64,000 bases of DNA from Daucus carota subsp. sativus (GCF_001625215.2 NC_030385.2:45595598-45659597), one strand, 5' to 3'; shown: positions 37,367 through 50,062, counted from the stretch's first letter. Notes: a model not told the origin generated them from the letters alone. Numbers and translations are program-made.

Positions 37367-37871
37367 TTTTCCTCGCAAACTCGCATATTCTTTCGACGAA
37401 GAAGGTAAGTAAGAGCGCTTCTTGAGGCCTTGTGGTGCTAGTTCTGAGGACTGTGCATCTAAGCCCCCACCTCTGTACAAGAACTGATGCTGATTGAGTT
37501 CTTGAGCCTGTTGAAAAAACTGGTTCTGAAAGCCATGAAATGAGGTGGGCTGCTCTTGTTTCTCCAAGTTTAAGTCTTCTTCTTCTTCTTCTACAGGCTG
37601 TCTTGAACTCAAGATTTGGTCTAATGTTTGGTTTAGATTGTGTTGGTGATGGCTTTGATGGTAAGAATGAAGCTGAAGATTGTTTTTTTGAGGATCCAAA
37701 CTCAGACCCTTGTTGTTTTGCTTTCCCTCTTCCAGCTTTTGATTCACAAAACTTGTTCTTTTTCCTACTGAGTAATACTATTCTCTCTTTGCTTTTCCCT
37801 GTTTTCTTGCTCCTTGTGTATCTGCCACACCTCTGCAATTTTTTGCTGTCTCTCCCTAAAAGCCCTGCCAT
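37367..37871 (-). other. TCP4 leader: in-frame Q/H-rich extension and overlapping uORF
   Basis: Upstream of the TCP4 ATG the same frame stays open back to a stop at 37778-37780 with no ATG. It has a coding-like composition rich in Gln/His and a run EEEEED. In another frame an ATG at 37869-37871 opens 241 codons, crosses the TCP4 start and ends at 37146. If the mRNA begins before 37871 this uORF would limit TCP4 translation. Confidence 0.5.
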
Positions 37872-38499
37872 TCAACTCTCCATATTCCATTACACTCTCA
37901 ACTCATATAGACCCCAGACCCTAATTCATCTCTCCAGTTTAGACTAACCCATATCTCCCTTTAATTCAAAACAGCTTTTTCTCAAGATCTCTCCCTATCT
38001 CTCTCTCTCTCTCTCTCCCTCTCTCTCTCACAGAACAGTATCAGAGAGAGAACTGTGGAGGTGGGTGGTGGTGGAACAGTAAATATAAGGGCAGTACAAG
38101 AAAAGAAAGAGGGAAATACAGAAGAACACTATACAAGACTAATTAGCATGTATAGGATACTATACTAGGAGTACTACTTTGTTTGGCCTATCAGAGCCTT
38201 TGATGCCACTGGCAAGTGTGACAGTGTTTGGTCAGAAAGAAGATTAAAGATTTTTGTGAGCTCATCAATGCCCTCTGTTGCTTCTCTTTTTGTACACTCC
38301 CATCTAATTCAATTAAAAAGTTTAAATCTCTTCTTTTTCCTTCATTTACCCAGCCTGTATATTACTTTACACTGTGCCAGAACAAGTACATGCATTAGCA
38401 TTAAAACTCCCTCTCTAACTCTCTTTCCACTGCTTCGCATAACCAAGTAGTACAATTGAAACTAGTTTTGCAGCTTACTCCTTTCGTTTTTAAAATAAT
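37872..38499. promoter_or_regulatory. TCP4 promoter/leader with CT tract
   Basis: It contains a TC microsatellite at about 37998-38031 (GAGA on the coding strand). No other gene is visible. Confidence 0.45.
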
Positions 38500-38745
38500 G
38501 GGGGTGTTTGACTGTTTGGCCGAGCTTAACATCCCGGTTTCTGGATTTATAAGTTAGAAGTATTTATTCATACTGTTCATGTAAAAAGTCAAGAATCACT
38601 TGAATTTGCAGATGCTGACTCTTGTTTGACAGCTTCTGATTTTTTTCAAAACACTTTAATCACTTGTAAGTTTTATGTTACTTCTGATTTCTATTTCACT
38701 TTTTTACTTTAAACAATAAGCCCTTATTTTAAACTCATCCACGGT
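38500..38745 (+). mobile_element. hAT-like MITE of GGGGCCGTTTGG type, degenerate
   Basis: It aligns along its length with the reverse complement of 41954-42200. Shared blocks are ATTTATAAGTTAGAAG, GTAAAAAGTCAAGAA, ACACTTTAATCACTT and TTATTTTAAACTCA. The ends are decayed and I see no target duplication. Confidence 0.6.
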
Positions 38746-40206
38746 GCAATAACTCCCTTCTTATATTTGGATATTAATGTCTTAACTCTTTTACCTGTAT
38801 TTTTAAAAAATTTTAATAAAAAAAATTATTTTTCAAATATAAATATTAATGTTATATTTCATCCAGAACAAAGTTGAAAATAATATATCTGAGGGTATGG
38901 TTAAAACTCTAAAAATTACGTGCATGAGATCCTAATATATCCAAACATGGAGTAGTCTTGTGTGACTTCTTGATGGTCGGATTGACTAAATTTTGAATGT
39001 AATAAAAATATTCTAAAATTTTAAAATATTAATAATTTATTATTTTTAAATTATAGTACCAATATAATTAATAACATTAAAATACAATGCCTTACACGTT
39101 TGACAAATTTTACATAATGTCTTACAAATCTAATTTAGTTGATCATTATAATTAAAGGCATCAGAAATGCTCTTTATTGTTTACATCGGAGGACGGGACT
39201 CGACACACATTTTAACGCTCTCCTAAAATATAATTAATAATTTTTTTATTTTTTTTCTTCTTAATAAAAATTCAATATTTGAATTTTATACATACTAAGA
39301 ATTTTTTTCAAAAAATTGTGAACTTATGTTTTATATACATCTTAAAAAATTTGTCAACCAATTGAAAAAAAGATGTAAATGAATGAGAGACAAACAGAGG
39401 ATTATATTCCACTTCTCTCTTTCATTCATACAATTTATATATGTCTGGACAATCATCCGTAAAAATTGAGAAATTAATGTTTTGAGAATAATAATTCCCG
39501 GAAATTAAAAACAACTCAGGAGACTAAAAATATTGGAGACAGACATGCACTGAATTGATTTTAGGTAGTTGATAGATAGGGAGATAGATCCTTGAAATTC
39601 CACCACCATTCCCTTTCTGAAAATGACCATTCTACTTGGCTTTTTTCTACCTCTCCTTCTCTTCCTTCAATTATAATTCCACCACTCTAATTTTCAAAAA
39701 TTATTTAGTTGGACAAGTACGTCCTTTTTGTTTTGGTTGTTTATACCCACAAATACCAACTCTGTGGTTGCCACTAAAAGTGCCCCCACCTCCACTTCCT
39801 TTTAAAGGTCCTGACTTTGCTTATGTTTGTTTCAATAATATATCACGTCCGACTTTACTCGTACTATTTTATCTGTCACTTGGTACTATAATTATTTTTT
39901 TAATTTGGGTGTGATATGTTTGTATAAAATCACATCGTACTTGTTTCGAGCTACCCACTTTGATCAATTAATTGAGATTCTGACCGAATACGAATTATTT
40001 TGTGTATTTCAGTCGTACAAATTCTAAGAATGATACCGTGTATCATGTATGTAGTTCAATTTTCTTTTTTCTGTATATCAGGTTTTCGGGTCATACATCT
40101 CGACTAATATTCGAAAAAATATTAGTACACAGTATCTAGGGGCCATTATCACTTGAAAGAGTGTATTTAACTGATATTTCAAATAAAAAAATCATTTACA
40201 CATTCA

Positions 40207-40599
40207 GGTGTATTCAGCTCGAATTTTGACAAGTTTATAACAATTTTGAGATATTCAATTAAGATTTTAAGTTATGCTATATAATGTGGTGATATTTTAT
40301 CAGAATTTTAAATTACGGTTAAAAAATGGATGATATTTAATTGAGATTATTAAAAATTTATTAAAATCTAAAAAAAAAATGAACGTAGTAAAATGATTGG
40401 ATTTTATGAGATTGTTCAGTATATTTGTACAATATATTTTTATGTCATTTCATCATGATTCATGGAACTATGAAATACTGTGCTTAAACATCAAAAACTC
40501 TACGTCAATTTTGCAATATTTAATTCAAAATTAACATAAATTAAAATATAATATAAAATTTATAAATTATAAACATTAAAATCTCAATCGAATACATCC
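40207..40599. mobile_element. MITE with GGxTGTATTC ends
   Basis: The left end GGTGTATTCAGC pairs with the right end, reversed, GGATGTATTCGATTGAG. The interior is repetitive ATTTTAA/AGATTTTA-type sequence, common in plant PIF/hAT MITEs. The target duplication is not clear. Confidence 0.5.
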
Positions 40600-41117
40600 T
40601 TGACTGAGACGACACCAGCATCTCACGTTCAAGTGACCTGATACGCAATTTACACAAAAACTGAGAGGTGTTTTTTCCATACATGAATTGCAGTGACGGT
40701 CTGACAGAATCATCGTAAAATATTTTGACTCGTAATAATTTAACTGAAGTGCAAATATTCAACATGTATAATGGAGTAAAGGACATTACACTGTCTCATT
40801 CGTATCGAACATGCGATGTTTAACTAGTTAGAGTCATGTCCCCGAAAGTATGCCAGAAAAGCATGGTTGGAACTTGGACGAGGTAAATTTACTCGATTAC
40901 AAGAAAATGTTTAGAAACTAAACAAATTTTGGGACTTTAAGATCCTCCATTAACTTGCGATTAGTTCAACTTTTCAGGTTATGAGTGAATGTGATCCTCC
41001 AAGATCTATTTCCTAGTACTGCACAAGTGCACATACAAATAACAAATGCACACAGGTTTTCAAGAACGTTGAATTGAATACATCGAAGGGAACAAACATT
41101 ATCATGCCTTTGAATTA

Positions 41118-41367
41118 CTCTTTCCGTTTCAAATTAGATGTACACTTTCAAAAAATCACACAGTTTAAGAAAAGTAGATGTTCACAAATTAATTGTATTA
41201 AATAAGCATAATATGTGGTGTGAGATTAATCTAGGAAATATAAATAAGAGATATGTGGAGGAAAATTGACTTTTGAAATATGATTTTGCATTGAAAGTTG
41301 AAGTGGACAAGTAATTCGAGACAAAAAAATTTCTTGAAAGTGGACATGTAAATTGAAACAGAGGGAT
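41118..41367. mobile_element. Stowaway-like MITE (250 bp)
   Basis: The left end CTCTTTCCGTTTCAAATT and the right end, reversed, TCCCTCTGTTTCAATTTA continue into a shared CACTTTC. A TA flanks the left side. Confidence 0.7.
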
Positions 41368-41953
41368 TATCGTTTTCTGGGTAGATCGGAGACTGATCAC
41401 GATTTTTGATTTTGATTTTTTAAATTCAACCGAGTTCTAAAATTATCCGTAAATTTTTTATCTCAAATTATTATGATTCTATCACCGTATACCGATATAT
41501 ATATGGTATATTTAAAATTGCAATTATTTGTGAGAGCCTTTGAAGATGATCAATATAAAATAAATGAGATGATCAAGTGCGTTCGAGACTGAAAGGGAAA
41601 GGTAAATATGAATTTTGTTTATAGTGTTGAGTAGTCTCTTTCAAATATCTGGTGCCATGTATGATGCACCTTAGAATTTACGAGCTTCCGCTCGGAGCGG
41701 ATACATAGGATACATAAAATTTCTATTTCGAATCAAATTGGAGAGGTGTTACTAAATCTCGAACAGGAGAGTTAAAATTTCATCTCCGTTGGACTCTTTT
41801 CACAAGTTCTCACAATTCGAATATTTTATATATGTTATTTACTTAATAGAATTTTTATGAGATTATTATTGTACCATTATAATTCATTTATTATAATTTG
41901 TGTTTCTTTTATTATGTCACAAATATTAAGTCCAATCACTCTTCTCGTTTGTA

Positions 41954-42200
41954 GGGGCCGTTTGGGTGAGTTTAAAATAAGTGCTTCTTGCTTAAAATAA
42001 AAAAGTGGAGTAGAAGTTAGAGCCAAGTTAAGACTTATAAGTGATTAAAGTGTTTGGGAAAAAAGCAGAAACCTTGAAACAAAAGCTAGCATTCCTAACT
42101 TTTTATAAGTGCTTCTTGACTTTTTACACAAATGGTACAAATATGTGCTTCTAACTTATAAATCAGAAGCCCAACTTTTAAGCAGGAAACAAACAGCCCC
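41954..42200 (-). mobile_element. hAT-like MITE of GGGGCCGTTTGG type
   Basis: The ends are GGGGCCGTTTGG and, reversed, GGGGCTGTTTGT. It is 247 bp and non-coding, with internal TTATAAGT/ACTTATAA motifs. A degenerate relative lies at 38500. The 8-bp flanks do not match well. Confidence 0.7.
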
Positions 42201-42531
42201 ATAGTATACCACTCCCTCTGTTTCATAATAAGAGTTACTCAAACCTTGTTACACTTAATTTGAAATGCACAAAAAATATATATTTACATATTATTTTTCA
42301 ATTTTTTTTCAAATAAAAATCCAACATATATATATATATAAGAAAAAAAATCGAAAAATAATATGTAAAAATATGCAATTCCGACACTGAATTGCATATA
42401 TACAAAAATATATTCAGTGATCTGTATACAAGCAACTACATAGAACGGATGTCCGAGGGTGTGATGCCACCGATAATTCACACATATCACATGCATGTTT
42501 AATCACAACAAGCTGTACGCGTACATTCTTC

Positions 42532-42725
42532 TAGGGGTGAGCAAAAAAAACCGAAAAACCGAAACCGAGCCGAAAAACCGAAAAACCACACCGAAAAAAA
42601 CCGAAACCGACAAAAACCGAAAAAAACCGTAGCCTAACCGAACCGACGGTTAACCGAACCGACGGTTACGGTTTTACCCCAATAACCGAACCGAGAAACC
42701 GAACCGCTAATATTATTTTAAAATA

Positions 42726-42769
<44 letters not shown>

Positions 42770-43374
42770 AAATCATATTATTTTAAAATATTTAATATAT
42801 ATATTTATTTATTCTATATAGATTTATGTGCTACTAACTATATACATTTATATTTTTTTAATAGATGATCAGTGCATTAGTGATTACTAGTTATCGATTC
42901 CCTTCTATCAAGATGGGGTCTGCAGGTCAGGTTTCACCCGATTATTGTCACCATTTGCCAATGTGTGGTAACAAAGCTAATGTGTGGTAACAAAAAATGT
43001 AGTTTAGTCCCTGTGTCCTGAGTTTTCAAGTTTTACAAGAAAAAATTTGTTCAATCTTGCATCCTTTTAATGATTTAATATCAATATGTTCATTGCCTTT
43101 AATTAATTTTTGCACTGTTAATATGATTTTTATAATTTTTATCTATGTTAATATGATATTTATAATTTTTTATTAGCATGATATTTAAGAGAATAAACTA
43201 TTAAATTTGAAAACCGAAAAAAACCGAAACCGATAAACGGTTAACCGAACCGAGAAAAACCGTTCCGAACGGTTCGGTTACGGTTAATACCTAGAAACCG
43301 AACCGAACCGACATACACGGTTTGGTAACGGTTTTTGGTAAAAACCGAACCGAACCGACCCGTGCACACCCCTA
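42532..43374. mobile_element. hAT-type element 4 with CCGAAC arrays
   Basis: The ends are TAGGGGTGAGCA and, reversed, TAGGGGTGTGCA. A perfect 8-bp duplication CATTCTTC flanks them (42524-42531 and 43375-43382). Subterminal arrays of CCGAAACCGAACCGA units face each other in inverted orientation. The core is AT-rich with a TA microsatellite (about 42729-42768). It is non-coding. Confidence 0.9.
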
Positions 43375-43455
43375 CATTCTTCACCATTAGAGCGAAAAAC
43401 GGACAGAAACATAAAGCTGTCAATTGCGAACACAATCATAGCGGATAATACAACA

Positions 43456-43837
43456 TCTATACTATAATATAATAAGCCAACATAGGTATAATTTGTAGTC
43501 GTCCAAAATTTTGGTTCGGTCATTTCCCTTTATAACTACAAGTCTGCAACAAGTAGAGTTCTATCCCCCTTACACCATTAAACAACTTCATATTGTTCAA
43601 ATTACAAACACTTTGTCATGTACCAGGAGATAATAAAAACTCCACCGTTCCTTTTCTAAATATAATTTATAATTAGTTAAATTTTCAGGAATGAATATAA
43701 TTATCCAATTAATATAATTTAATAAAATTTTAATTCATTAATACTAAAACACTAATTAAATTATATTAAAATTTAAATTATAAATAATAAATATACAATT
43801 ACATAGTCGCCCGTGCTTTGCACGGGTTTAAAGCTAG
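43456..43837 (+). mobile_element. Non-autonomous Helitron, copy B (382 bp)
   Basis: It begins TC after A at 43456, has the hairpin CCCGTGCTTTGCACGGG at 43810-43826, and ends CTAG at 43834-43837 before T. It matches copy A (2213-2588, opposite strand) at both termini. It has no coding capacity. Confidence 0.85.
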
Positions 43838-43883
43838 TATATATAAATTTATCATATAATTTACTAAAAAAATAATGCAAAAG

Positions 43884-44158
43884 TGTTAGTTTAAACTAAA
43901 ACTAGAAGAAGTAGTACAGGTGCTGAAACTTTGTTTTGTATTCACTGACTTCAACTTGTTACAGCATAGACTTAATATATAGAAAAACAAGTTACACCAG
44001 TAAGCACTACCCTGAGAAATAGCAACCACTAAACACACCACTCAACAACTAATCTAAAATTCAGGACTCAAACAACCACATCTAACAGCTAGTTGACAAC
44101 TCCTATAAATTAGGATTTATTATTTGACTCAATAATAAATTCATAAATAATTCTAACA
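43884..44158 (-). repeat. copia 3' LTR
   Basis: 275 bp, starting TGTTAG and ending CTAACA on both strands. It is preceded (in element sense) by the purine run AAGGGAGGGAA at 44159-44169, which primes second-strand synthesis. Confidence 0.95.
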
Positions 44159-44222
44159 TTCCCTCCCTTAAACTGAACATCTCCAGATTTCAGTTTAAAG
44201 CAAACTGTTGCCTTGCCTTCCT

Positions 44223-47200
44223 CTATTCTGTGTTCTTTAAAGCACAGACTCCAAGTAACTTACGCAGCTTCAGAAATGCAGTTGATTTGAGGGGCTTCGT
44301 GAATATATCAGCTACCTGGTCTTCACTTCTACAGTAGATTAAATCTATGACTTCATCTCTTGACAGATCACGTAAGAAGTGAAACCTTACATCAATATGT
44401 TTGCATCTCCCATGAAACACTGGATTTTTGGACAGCTTGATGGTGGAGCTATTGTCACAGAATATTAAACTGGCATCCTTTTGCTTACACTGAAGCTCCT
44501 CAAGAATATTACGCAACCACAAAGCCTGACAAGTACATACTGCTGCTGCTACAAACTCGGCTTCAGTGGTCGAAAGAGTAACTATTGGCTGTTTCTTCGA
44601 ACACCATGAAACTGCTGCAGAACCAAAAATAAAGGCATAACCAGAAGTGCTCTTTCGATCATCTAAGTCTCCAGCATAGTCACTGTCAGTGAAGCCAAAT
44701 AATTCTGGAGCTTCACCTCTTTTATAAAATAGCCCAAAATCACAAGTTCCCTTCAAGTAGCGCAGAATTCTCTTTGCCGCTAACAGATGATTCTCCTTTG
44801 GAGTTTCCATGTACCTACTAATCATACTCACAGCTTGCATTATGTCCGGTCTGGTTGCTGTTAAGTACATCAAGCTTCCGACAATTTGCTTATAAAGAGT
44901 ACTATCAACTCCTCTCCCATTAGATTCCTTGGTAAGTTTCACACCCTTTTCAGCTGGAGTAGTTACTGGATTGCAATCAAGCATACCAAACCTTCCTAAT
45001 ACTTCCTGTACATACTTCTTTTGACAGAGAAAAATTCCAGAATCTGATTGCACTGTTTCTATGCCAAGAAAATAATGCATCATCCCAAGATCAGACATAT
45101 CAAACTCATGCATCATAGATTGCTTAAATCTTTCAAGCATGACACTATCATTTCCAGTATAAATAAGATCATCAACATATAAGCACACAATAACCAACTT
45201 TCCATCATCTCCTCATATGGACACCTTTTGAAGCCTTCTTTTAAAAAATAAGCATCTATACGACTATACCAGGCTCTAGGAGCCTGCTTTAGTCCGTATA
45301 AAGCTTTCTTTAATTTATAGACTTTGTGCTCATTACCTGATTTGACATAGCCAGGTGGTTGATCAACGAACACCTCTTCCTCCAAGTCTCCTTGTAAGAA
45401 TGCTGACTTGACATCTAGCTGAAATATTTTCCATGAGTTGCAGGCTGCTAAAGCCGTCACCAAACGAATAGTATCATGCCTTGCGACAGGTGCAAAGACT
45501 TCCATGTAATCAATTCCGTGTTCCTGCTTGTATCCTTTTGCAACAAGACGTGCCTTATGTTTATCAACTTCTCCATTTGCATTAAGTTTTGTCTTGTAAA
45601 CCCACTTCACATCGATGCTCTTTTTTCCGGGTGGAAGGTCAACCAACTCCCACGTATCATTTTTCTCGAGTGCTGCCATTTCATCATCCATAGCACTCCT
45701 CCATTTTTCTTCTTTCACAGCTTCCTTGAAAATTGTTGGATCACAATCAGAAAATAGAGCAAATTGCACAAGGGGATCCTCTGGAATTTCATTATCTGGA
45801 ACTTGATAATCTGACATCCATGCTGGCCTTCTTCTAGCACGCTGTGAACGTAAACAAGCAGAATCTTGCAGCTGCTCATGAGTTTCTGGACCTGTTCCCA
45901 TGCTATCAAGAGTGCTAGAATCAACATTTGATGAGTTACCAGGTGCTGCAACATCAGGAATTTGCTGTTGTTGCATATCAGCATCATATTCGACATCAAA
46001 ATCTGCTGGAATCTGTTGAGAATCATCGCCACTAGTGCTACTCCAAGACCAGAATTTTTTTTCATCGAACACTACATCTCGGCTCACCACTATCTTCTTG
46101 GTAATAGGATTATACAGCTTGTAAGCCTTTGTTGGCTCGCTAATACCAAGAAAAATGCATTTTTCTCCCTTGTTATCGAGTTTTTTTCTTCTTTGATCAG
46201 GAATATGGGCATATGCAATGCTCCCAAAAATTCTGAATTGATTTACATCAGGTTTTTCACCTTTCCAAGCTTCCTGCGGAGTCATATTTTTAACAGAAAA
46301 AGTAGGACTTCTATTTAAAACATGAATACTCCAATTTACTGCTTCTGGCCAAAAATTCTTTGGCACTCCGCTCATGGACAAAAGACTTCGAACCATATTA
46401 AGGATCGTCCGGTTTTTTCTTTCACTGACACCGTTTTGCTGAGGTGTATAGGCTGCTGTAAGCTGTTTTTTAATGCCATGATTTTCACAGAACTTCACAA
46501 AATCGTGCGAGGTATATTCTCCTCCACGATCCGTGCGGAGTACTTGAATAGATTTGCCTGTTTCCTTTTCCACAAGTGCTTTGTAATTTTTGAATGCCAG
46601 AAATGCTTCATCCTTTGTTTGCAAAAAATCAACCCACACTTTCCGACTAAAATCATCAACAAAGGTTATAAAATACCTTTTCCCTCCATTAGACATATGA
46701 TTCATAGGCCCACAAATATCGGAATGGATCAGTTCCAACACCTCCTTGGCTCTCACAGACTTTCCTTTAGGGAATGGATCCCTATGTTGTTTGCTAACAA
46801 CACAATCTTCACAAACTTCAGATGGAGCACTTATTTGGGGAAGACCAAACACCATATTTTTTCGTGAAAGCGTTTGCAAACCAGCAAAATTTAAATGACC
46901 ATATCGAAAATGCCACAACCATGATGCATCATTTAACTTTGCTGAGAAACATGAATAATTGAGAGTGTGCAGATAAAGCGGAAACATTCTGTTGTGTGTC
47001 ATTTTTACCTCAGCTATCAGCCCCAATTTCTTCTCTTTAATCGTACACACACCATTCTTAATACATATTTCATACCCCATATCTTGCAGTTGTCCAACAC
47101 TAAGCAAGTTTGTTTTCAAATCAGGAACAAAAAGAACATCTGAAATAGTGTGACCTACATTTCCTTTGCCTTGAACAGTGACTTTCCCTTTTCCCAGAAC

Positions 47201-48275
47201 AGAAATGGTTGAATTATCCCCAAATTTCACATTATGATTAAAGGATTTGTCTAACTCTGAAAATGCACTCTCATTCCCACACATGTGATTGCTACAACCG
47301 GTATCTAAATACCACATGTTTAATTTCGTTTTCTCTGTCTCATGGCACACCATTAGTAAAGTCACCTCTTCAGACGTGTCCTCAACTTTAACAAAATTAC
47401 TTCTTTCAACATTCGGTTTATTCAGATTCGTATAACATTCAGACTTATAGTGACCAAACTTATGACAACGATAACATTCAATTGCAGACTTGTCTACTGA
47501 CTTGGATTTGTTACCAAATGATTGATGTCCTCCTTTGCCAAATTTCCTCCCTTGGTGCTCCTGATTTGCACGACTTTTATAACCATTGCTGCCTCCTTTG
47601 TGATAGTTGTTGACTGGTTTAGAATGATTGCCGCTGGATACATGTAGAGCTTGCTCCTCCTCATCTTGCCTGATAAGCTTTCGCTCGTGAACTTTCAGAG
47701 AATTTTCAAGTTCCTCAATAGATAGATGGTCAATGTTTTTGGACTCTTCTATTGAGCAAACTATATAATTATACTTTGATGTTAAAGAGCGAAGAATTTT
47801 TTCCACCACGGTAACATCCTCCTTTTTGTCTCCATTAATTCGTAACTTGTTAACAATTGCCATTGTCCTTGAGAAAAAAATCAGCAACAGACTCTCCTGG
47901 CTTCATTTTTAAACTATCAAACTCCTCACGGAGTGATTGCAGCAACACCCTTTTAGCTCTTTCATTCCCTTGGTATTTCTTTTTCATTGCATCCCATATA
48001 TCTTTAGAGGTATCTTTGCAAAGAATAGTCTCTAAAGTGGACCTATCAATGGCTTGGAATAGATAATTCTTCGCTTTACAATCCTTCAATGTCTGTGCCT
48101 CAATTTCAGGTTTCTGCGCGTCTGGTGTGTCTTTCGTAACCTCTTTAACACCATCCGTAACAATCTGCCAATACTCCTTGGACCTCAAGAAGTTCTCCAT
48201 TAGCATACTCCAATGATCATAGTGACCATCAAAACGAGGGATTGAAGCTTGGACAAAGTTATTTTCAGATGTCAT
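44223..48275 (-). pseudogene. copia gag-pol polyprotein, two frame breaks
   Basis: Three overlapping open segments in different frames: 48275-47850, about 47880-45113 and 45197-44223. The first holds most of gag (start MTSENNFVQASIPRFDG). The second has the rest of gag, the zinc knuckle CYRCHKFGHYKSEC, the protease site LDTGCSNHM, the pre-integrase block LWHFRYGHLN, integrase (HSDICGP, DDFSRKVWV) and the first part of reverse transcriptase (VDVKWVYKTK-like entry, YGLKQAPRAWY). The third has the catalytic YVDD and RNase H (TDSDYAGDLDDRKSTSGYA). Break 1 is at a seven-base homopolymer, 47874-47880. Break 2 is near 45212, where several codons expected before YVDD are also missing. I classify it as a recent but broken copy. 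Confidence 0.9.
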
Positions 48276-48333
48276 CACTATGCTGCAGCGTTTAGGTGAT
48301 GACAAATAATTCTGGAACAAGGAAAAGTGTCTC

Positions 48334-48345
48334 GCTCTGATACCA
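48334..48345 (-). other. copia primer-binding site
   Basis: TGGTATCAGAGC on the minus strand, one base after the 5' LTR. It is complementary to the 3' end of initiator methionine tRNA, the usual copia primer. Confidence 0.93.
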
Positions 48346-48346
48346 C

Positions 48347-48621
48347 TGTTAGTTTAAACTAAAACTAGAAGAAGTAGTACAGGTGCTGAAACTTTGTTTT
48401 GTATTCACTGACTTCAACTTGTTACAGCATAGACTTAATATATAGAAAAACAAGTTACACCAGTAAGCACTACCCTGAGAAATAGCAACCACTAAACACA
48501 CCACTCAACAACTAATCTAAAATTCAGGACTCAAACAACCACATCTAACAGCTAGTTGACAACTCCTATAAATTAGGATTTATTATTTGACTCAATAATA
48601 AATTCATAAATAATTCTAACA
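48347..48621 (-). repeat. copia 5' LTR
   Basis: 275 bp, with no difference from the 3' LTR that I can find by eye. This points to very recent insertion. Confidence 0.95.
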
Positions 48622-50062
48622 AAAGTAATCATGCATTCAATAAGAATAGTTCCATGATTCTTAATTGCCAGATAATGACTTGCCGTTTGAAAATAAGACG
48701 CAGAATTATTACAAACTCGGTGTTCTAATGCTAGTCTGGACGAGGTCAAAAATGAATTCCGTACCCAGGCAAATTGATACAATCGCAATCATCAAATTGT
48801 GCTACAAGAATGGAAATTTATAAAATCTAAACAAGTGTTTCATATTCGTTATTTGACAAAAAGTTAAAATTTATTTTAAAAAAAATACAAATTAATGTAT
48901 TTTTTGTCATAAATATTTATTTCTGAAAAGTAATATTAGTAACGATATTTAATATGTGAGGATACTGTAGAATTTCTTCAGCCAGAGTTTTGGCTTTACC
49001 TTGACTTCTAATTTCACGGGTCAGATTAGTCAGCATGAGCGGAACCAAAATTTAGAATCCATCTAGCTGAGTCCTAATAACGACGGAAAAGCTAGGGCGA
49101 TGATGAGGCGGAAGAATAATAGTAGTGAAAAAGGCCATCAACAGACTCGATGAAGATGCGAGCAAAGTGTGCACCTTTTTTTTATTCCCACGTTAATTTT
49201 TGTTGTGTAAAACAAGTGTATGGGTATGGATTTCTGTTACTTAAGTAGATAGATTATAATCCGTCTGTCCCACTTATTTTTTTTTAAAAAAATTCACACG
49301 CATATAAAACATAGTTCTACAATTTATTTTTAAAAATTTTCTTTTTTGCATAAAAATTTAAATATCAAATTTTTATTCAGAAGAAAAAAAATTCAAAATA
49401 TTACCGAACTACGTTTTATGAGAGCATTAGAATGCGTGCCGAGCTCCCGTCCCTCAAAATAAACAAATGAGGGGACAGAGGAAGTAAATAGTACATCGGA
49501 CTGTAGGTTAAAATTTATTTTATGTGAGACTCTTATCAAGTATAGGTTACCAATATTTTTTCAAACTTTTGAATAAAAATTTAAATATCAAATTTTTATC
49601 CAAAAAGAATATTTAAAAAAAAACATAATGCTATATTTTAAAAAAAATAATCAAAAACATGTCGCAAAATAACATATATATAATTGAACGAAAATTACAT
49701 AATAACTTTTTTTAATTTTTGAATATAATGGGCTGCAGCCCATCTCAGCCATGGCTGCTTCCGCCCTCGGATGAGGCCCATAACACCATCATACAATTAA
49801 CGATCGGAGCGTTCGACTACGATCATAAATAGGCTGAAAATCAAGTATCAAATATCAAATATATTTAAAATAATTAATAAATTTATTATAGATAAATACA
49901 ATATATAGTATATTAAATATAATGAGCAGTTCCTTGTGTAGCTAAATTATTAATTTTTATTTCAAATGATTTCTGGCAGCACAATATTTGAAATGAATAA
50001 TAAGATCAATATTGATGATATGTTAAATCAAAATGTTACAATTGATAATACTAATATCTGTA
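48622..50062. other. Intergenic region with one MITE
   Basis: No gene. A Stowaway-like MITE is at 49259-49484. A second AT-rich stretch (49540-49680) shares sequence with the MITE interior (TTTGCATAAAAATTTAAATATC-like). Confidence 0.5.
49259..49484. mobile_element. Stowaway-like MITE (226 bp)
   Basis: The left end ATCCGTCTGTCCCACTTA pairs with the right end, reversed, CTTCCTCTGTCCCCTCAT, with TA on both sides. The interior closely resembles the Stowaway at 23628-24051 once the nested element is removed. Confidence 0.75.

Larger units (their letters stand above)
38746..42523. other. Intergenic region with MITEs
   Basis: No credible gene. It is AT-rich and carries the three MITEs listed separately (40207, 41118, 41954). 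A further Stowaway-like left end, CTCCCTCTGTTTCATAATA, lies at about 42212 without a matching right end. Confidence 0.5.
43884..48621 (-). mobile_element. Ty1/copia LTR retrotransposon
   Basis: A full-length insertion of 4738 bp on the minus strand: 5' LTR 48347-48621, primer-binding site 48334-48345, one gag-pol region, polypurine tract 44159-44169 and 3' LTR 43884-44158. The two 275-bp LTRs look identical to me. AAAG lies on both sides, a probable short target duplication. The domain order gag, protease, integrase, reverse transcriptase, RNase H is that of copia. Two frame breaks in the coding region make it defective on its own. Confidence 0.95.

Noticed and set aside
37146..37871. 241-codon frame as a separate gene
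   Set aside because: It is antiphase to the conserved TCP domain and shows no domain of its own; kept only as a possible uORF.
45476..46867. Plus-strand open frames up to 181 codons
   Set aside because: They are antisense shadows of the copia polyprotein.
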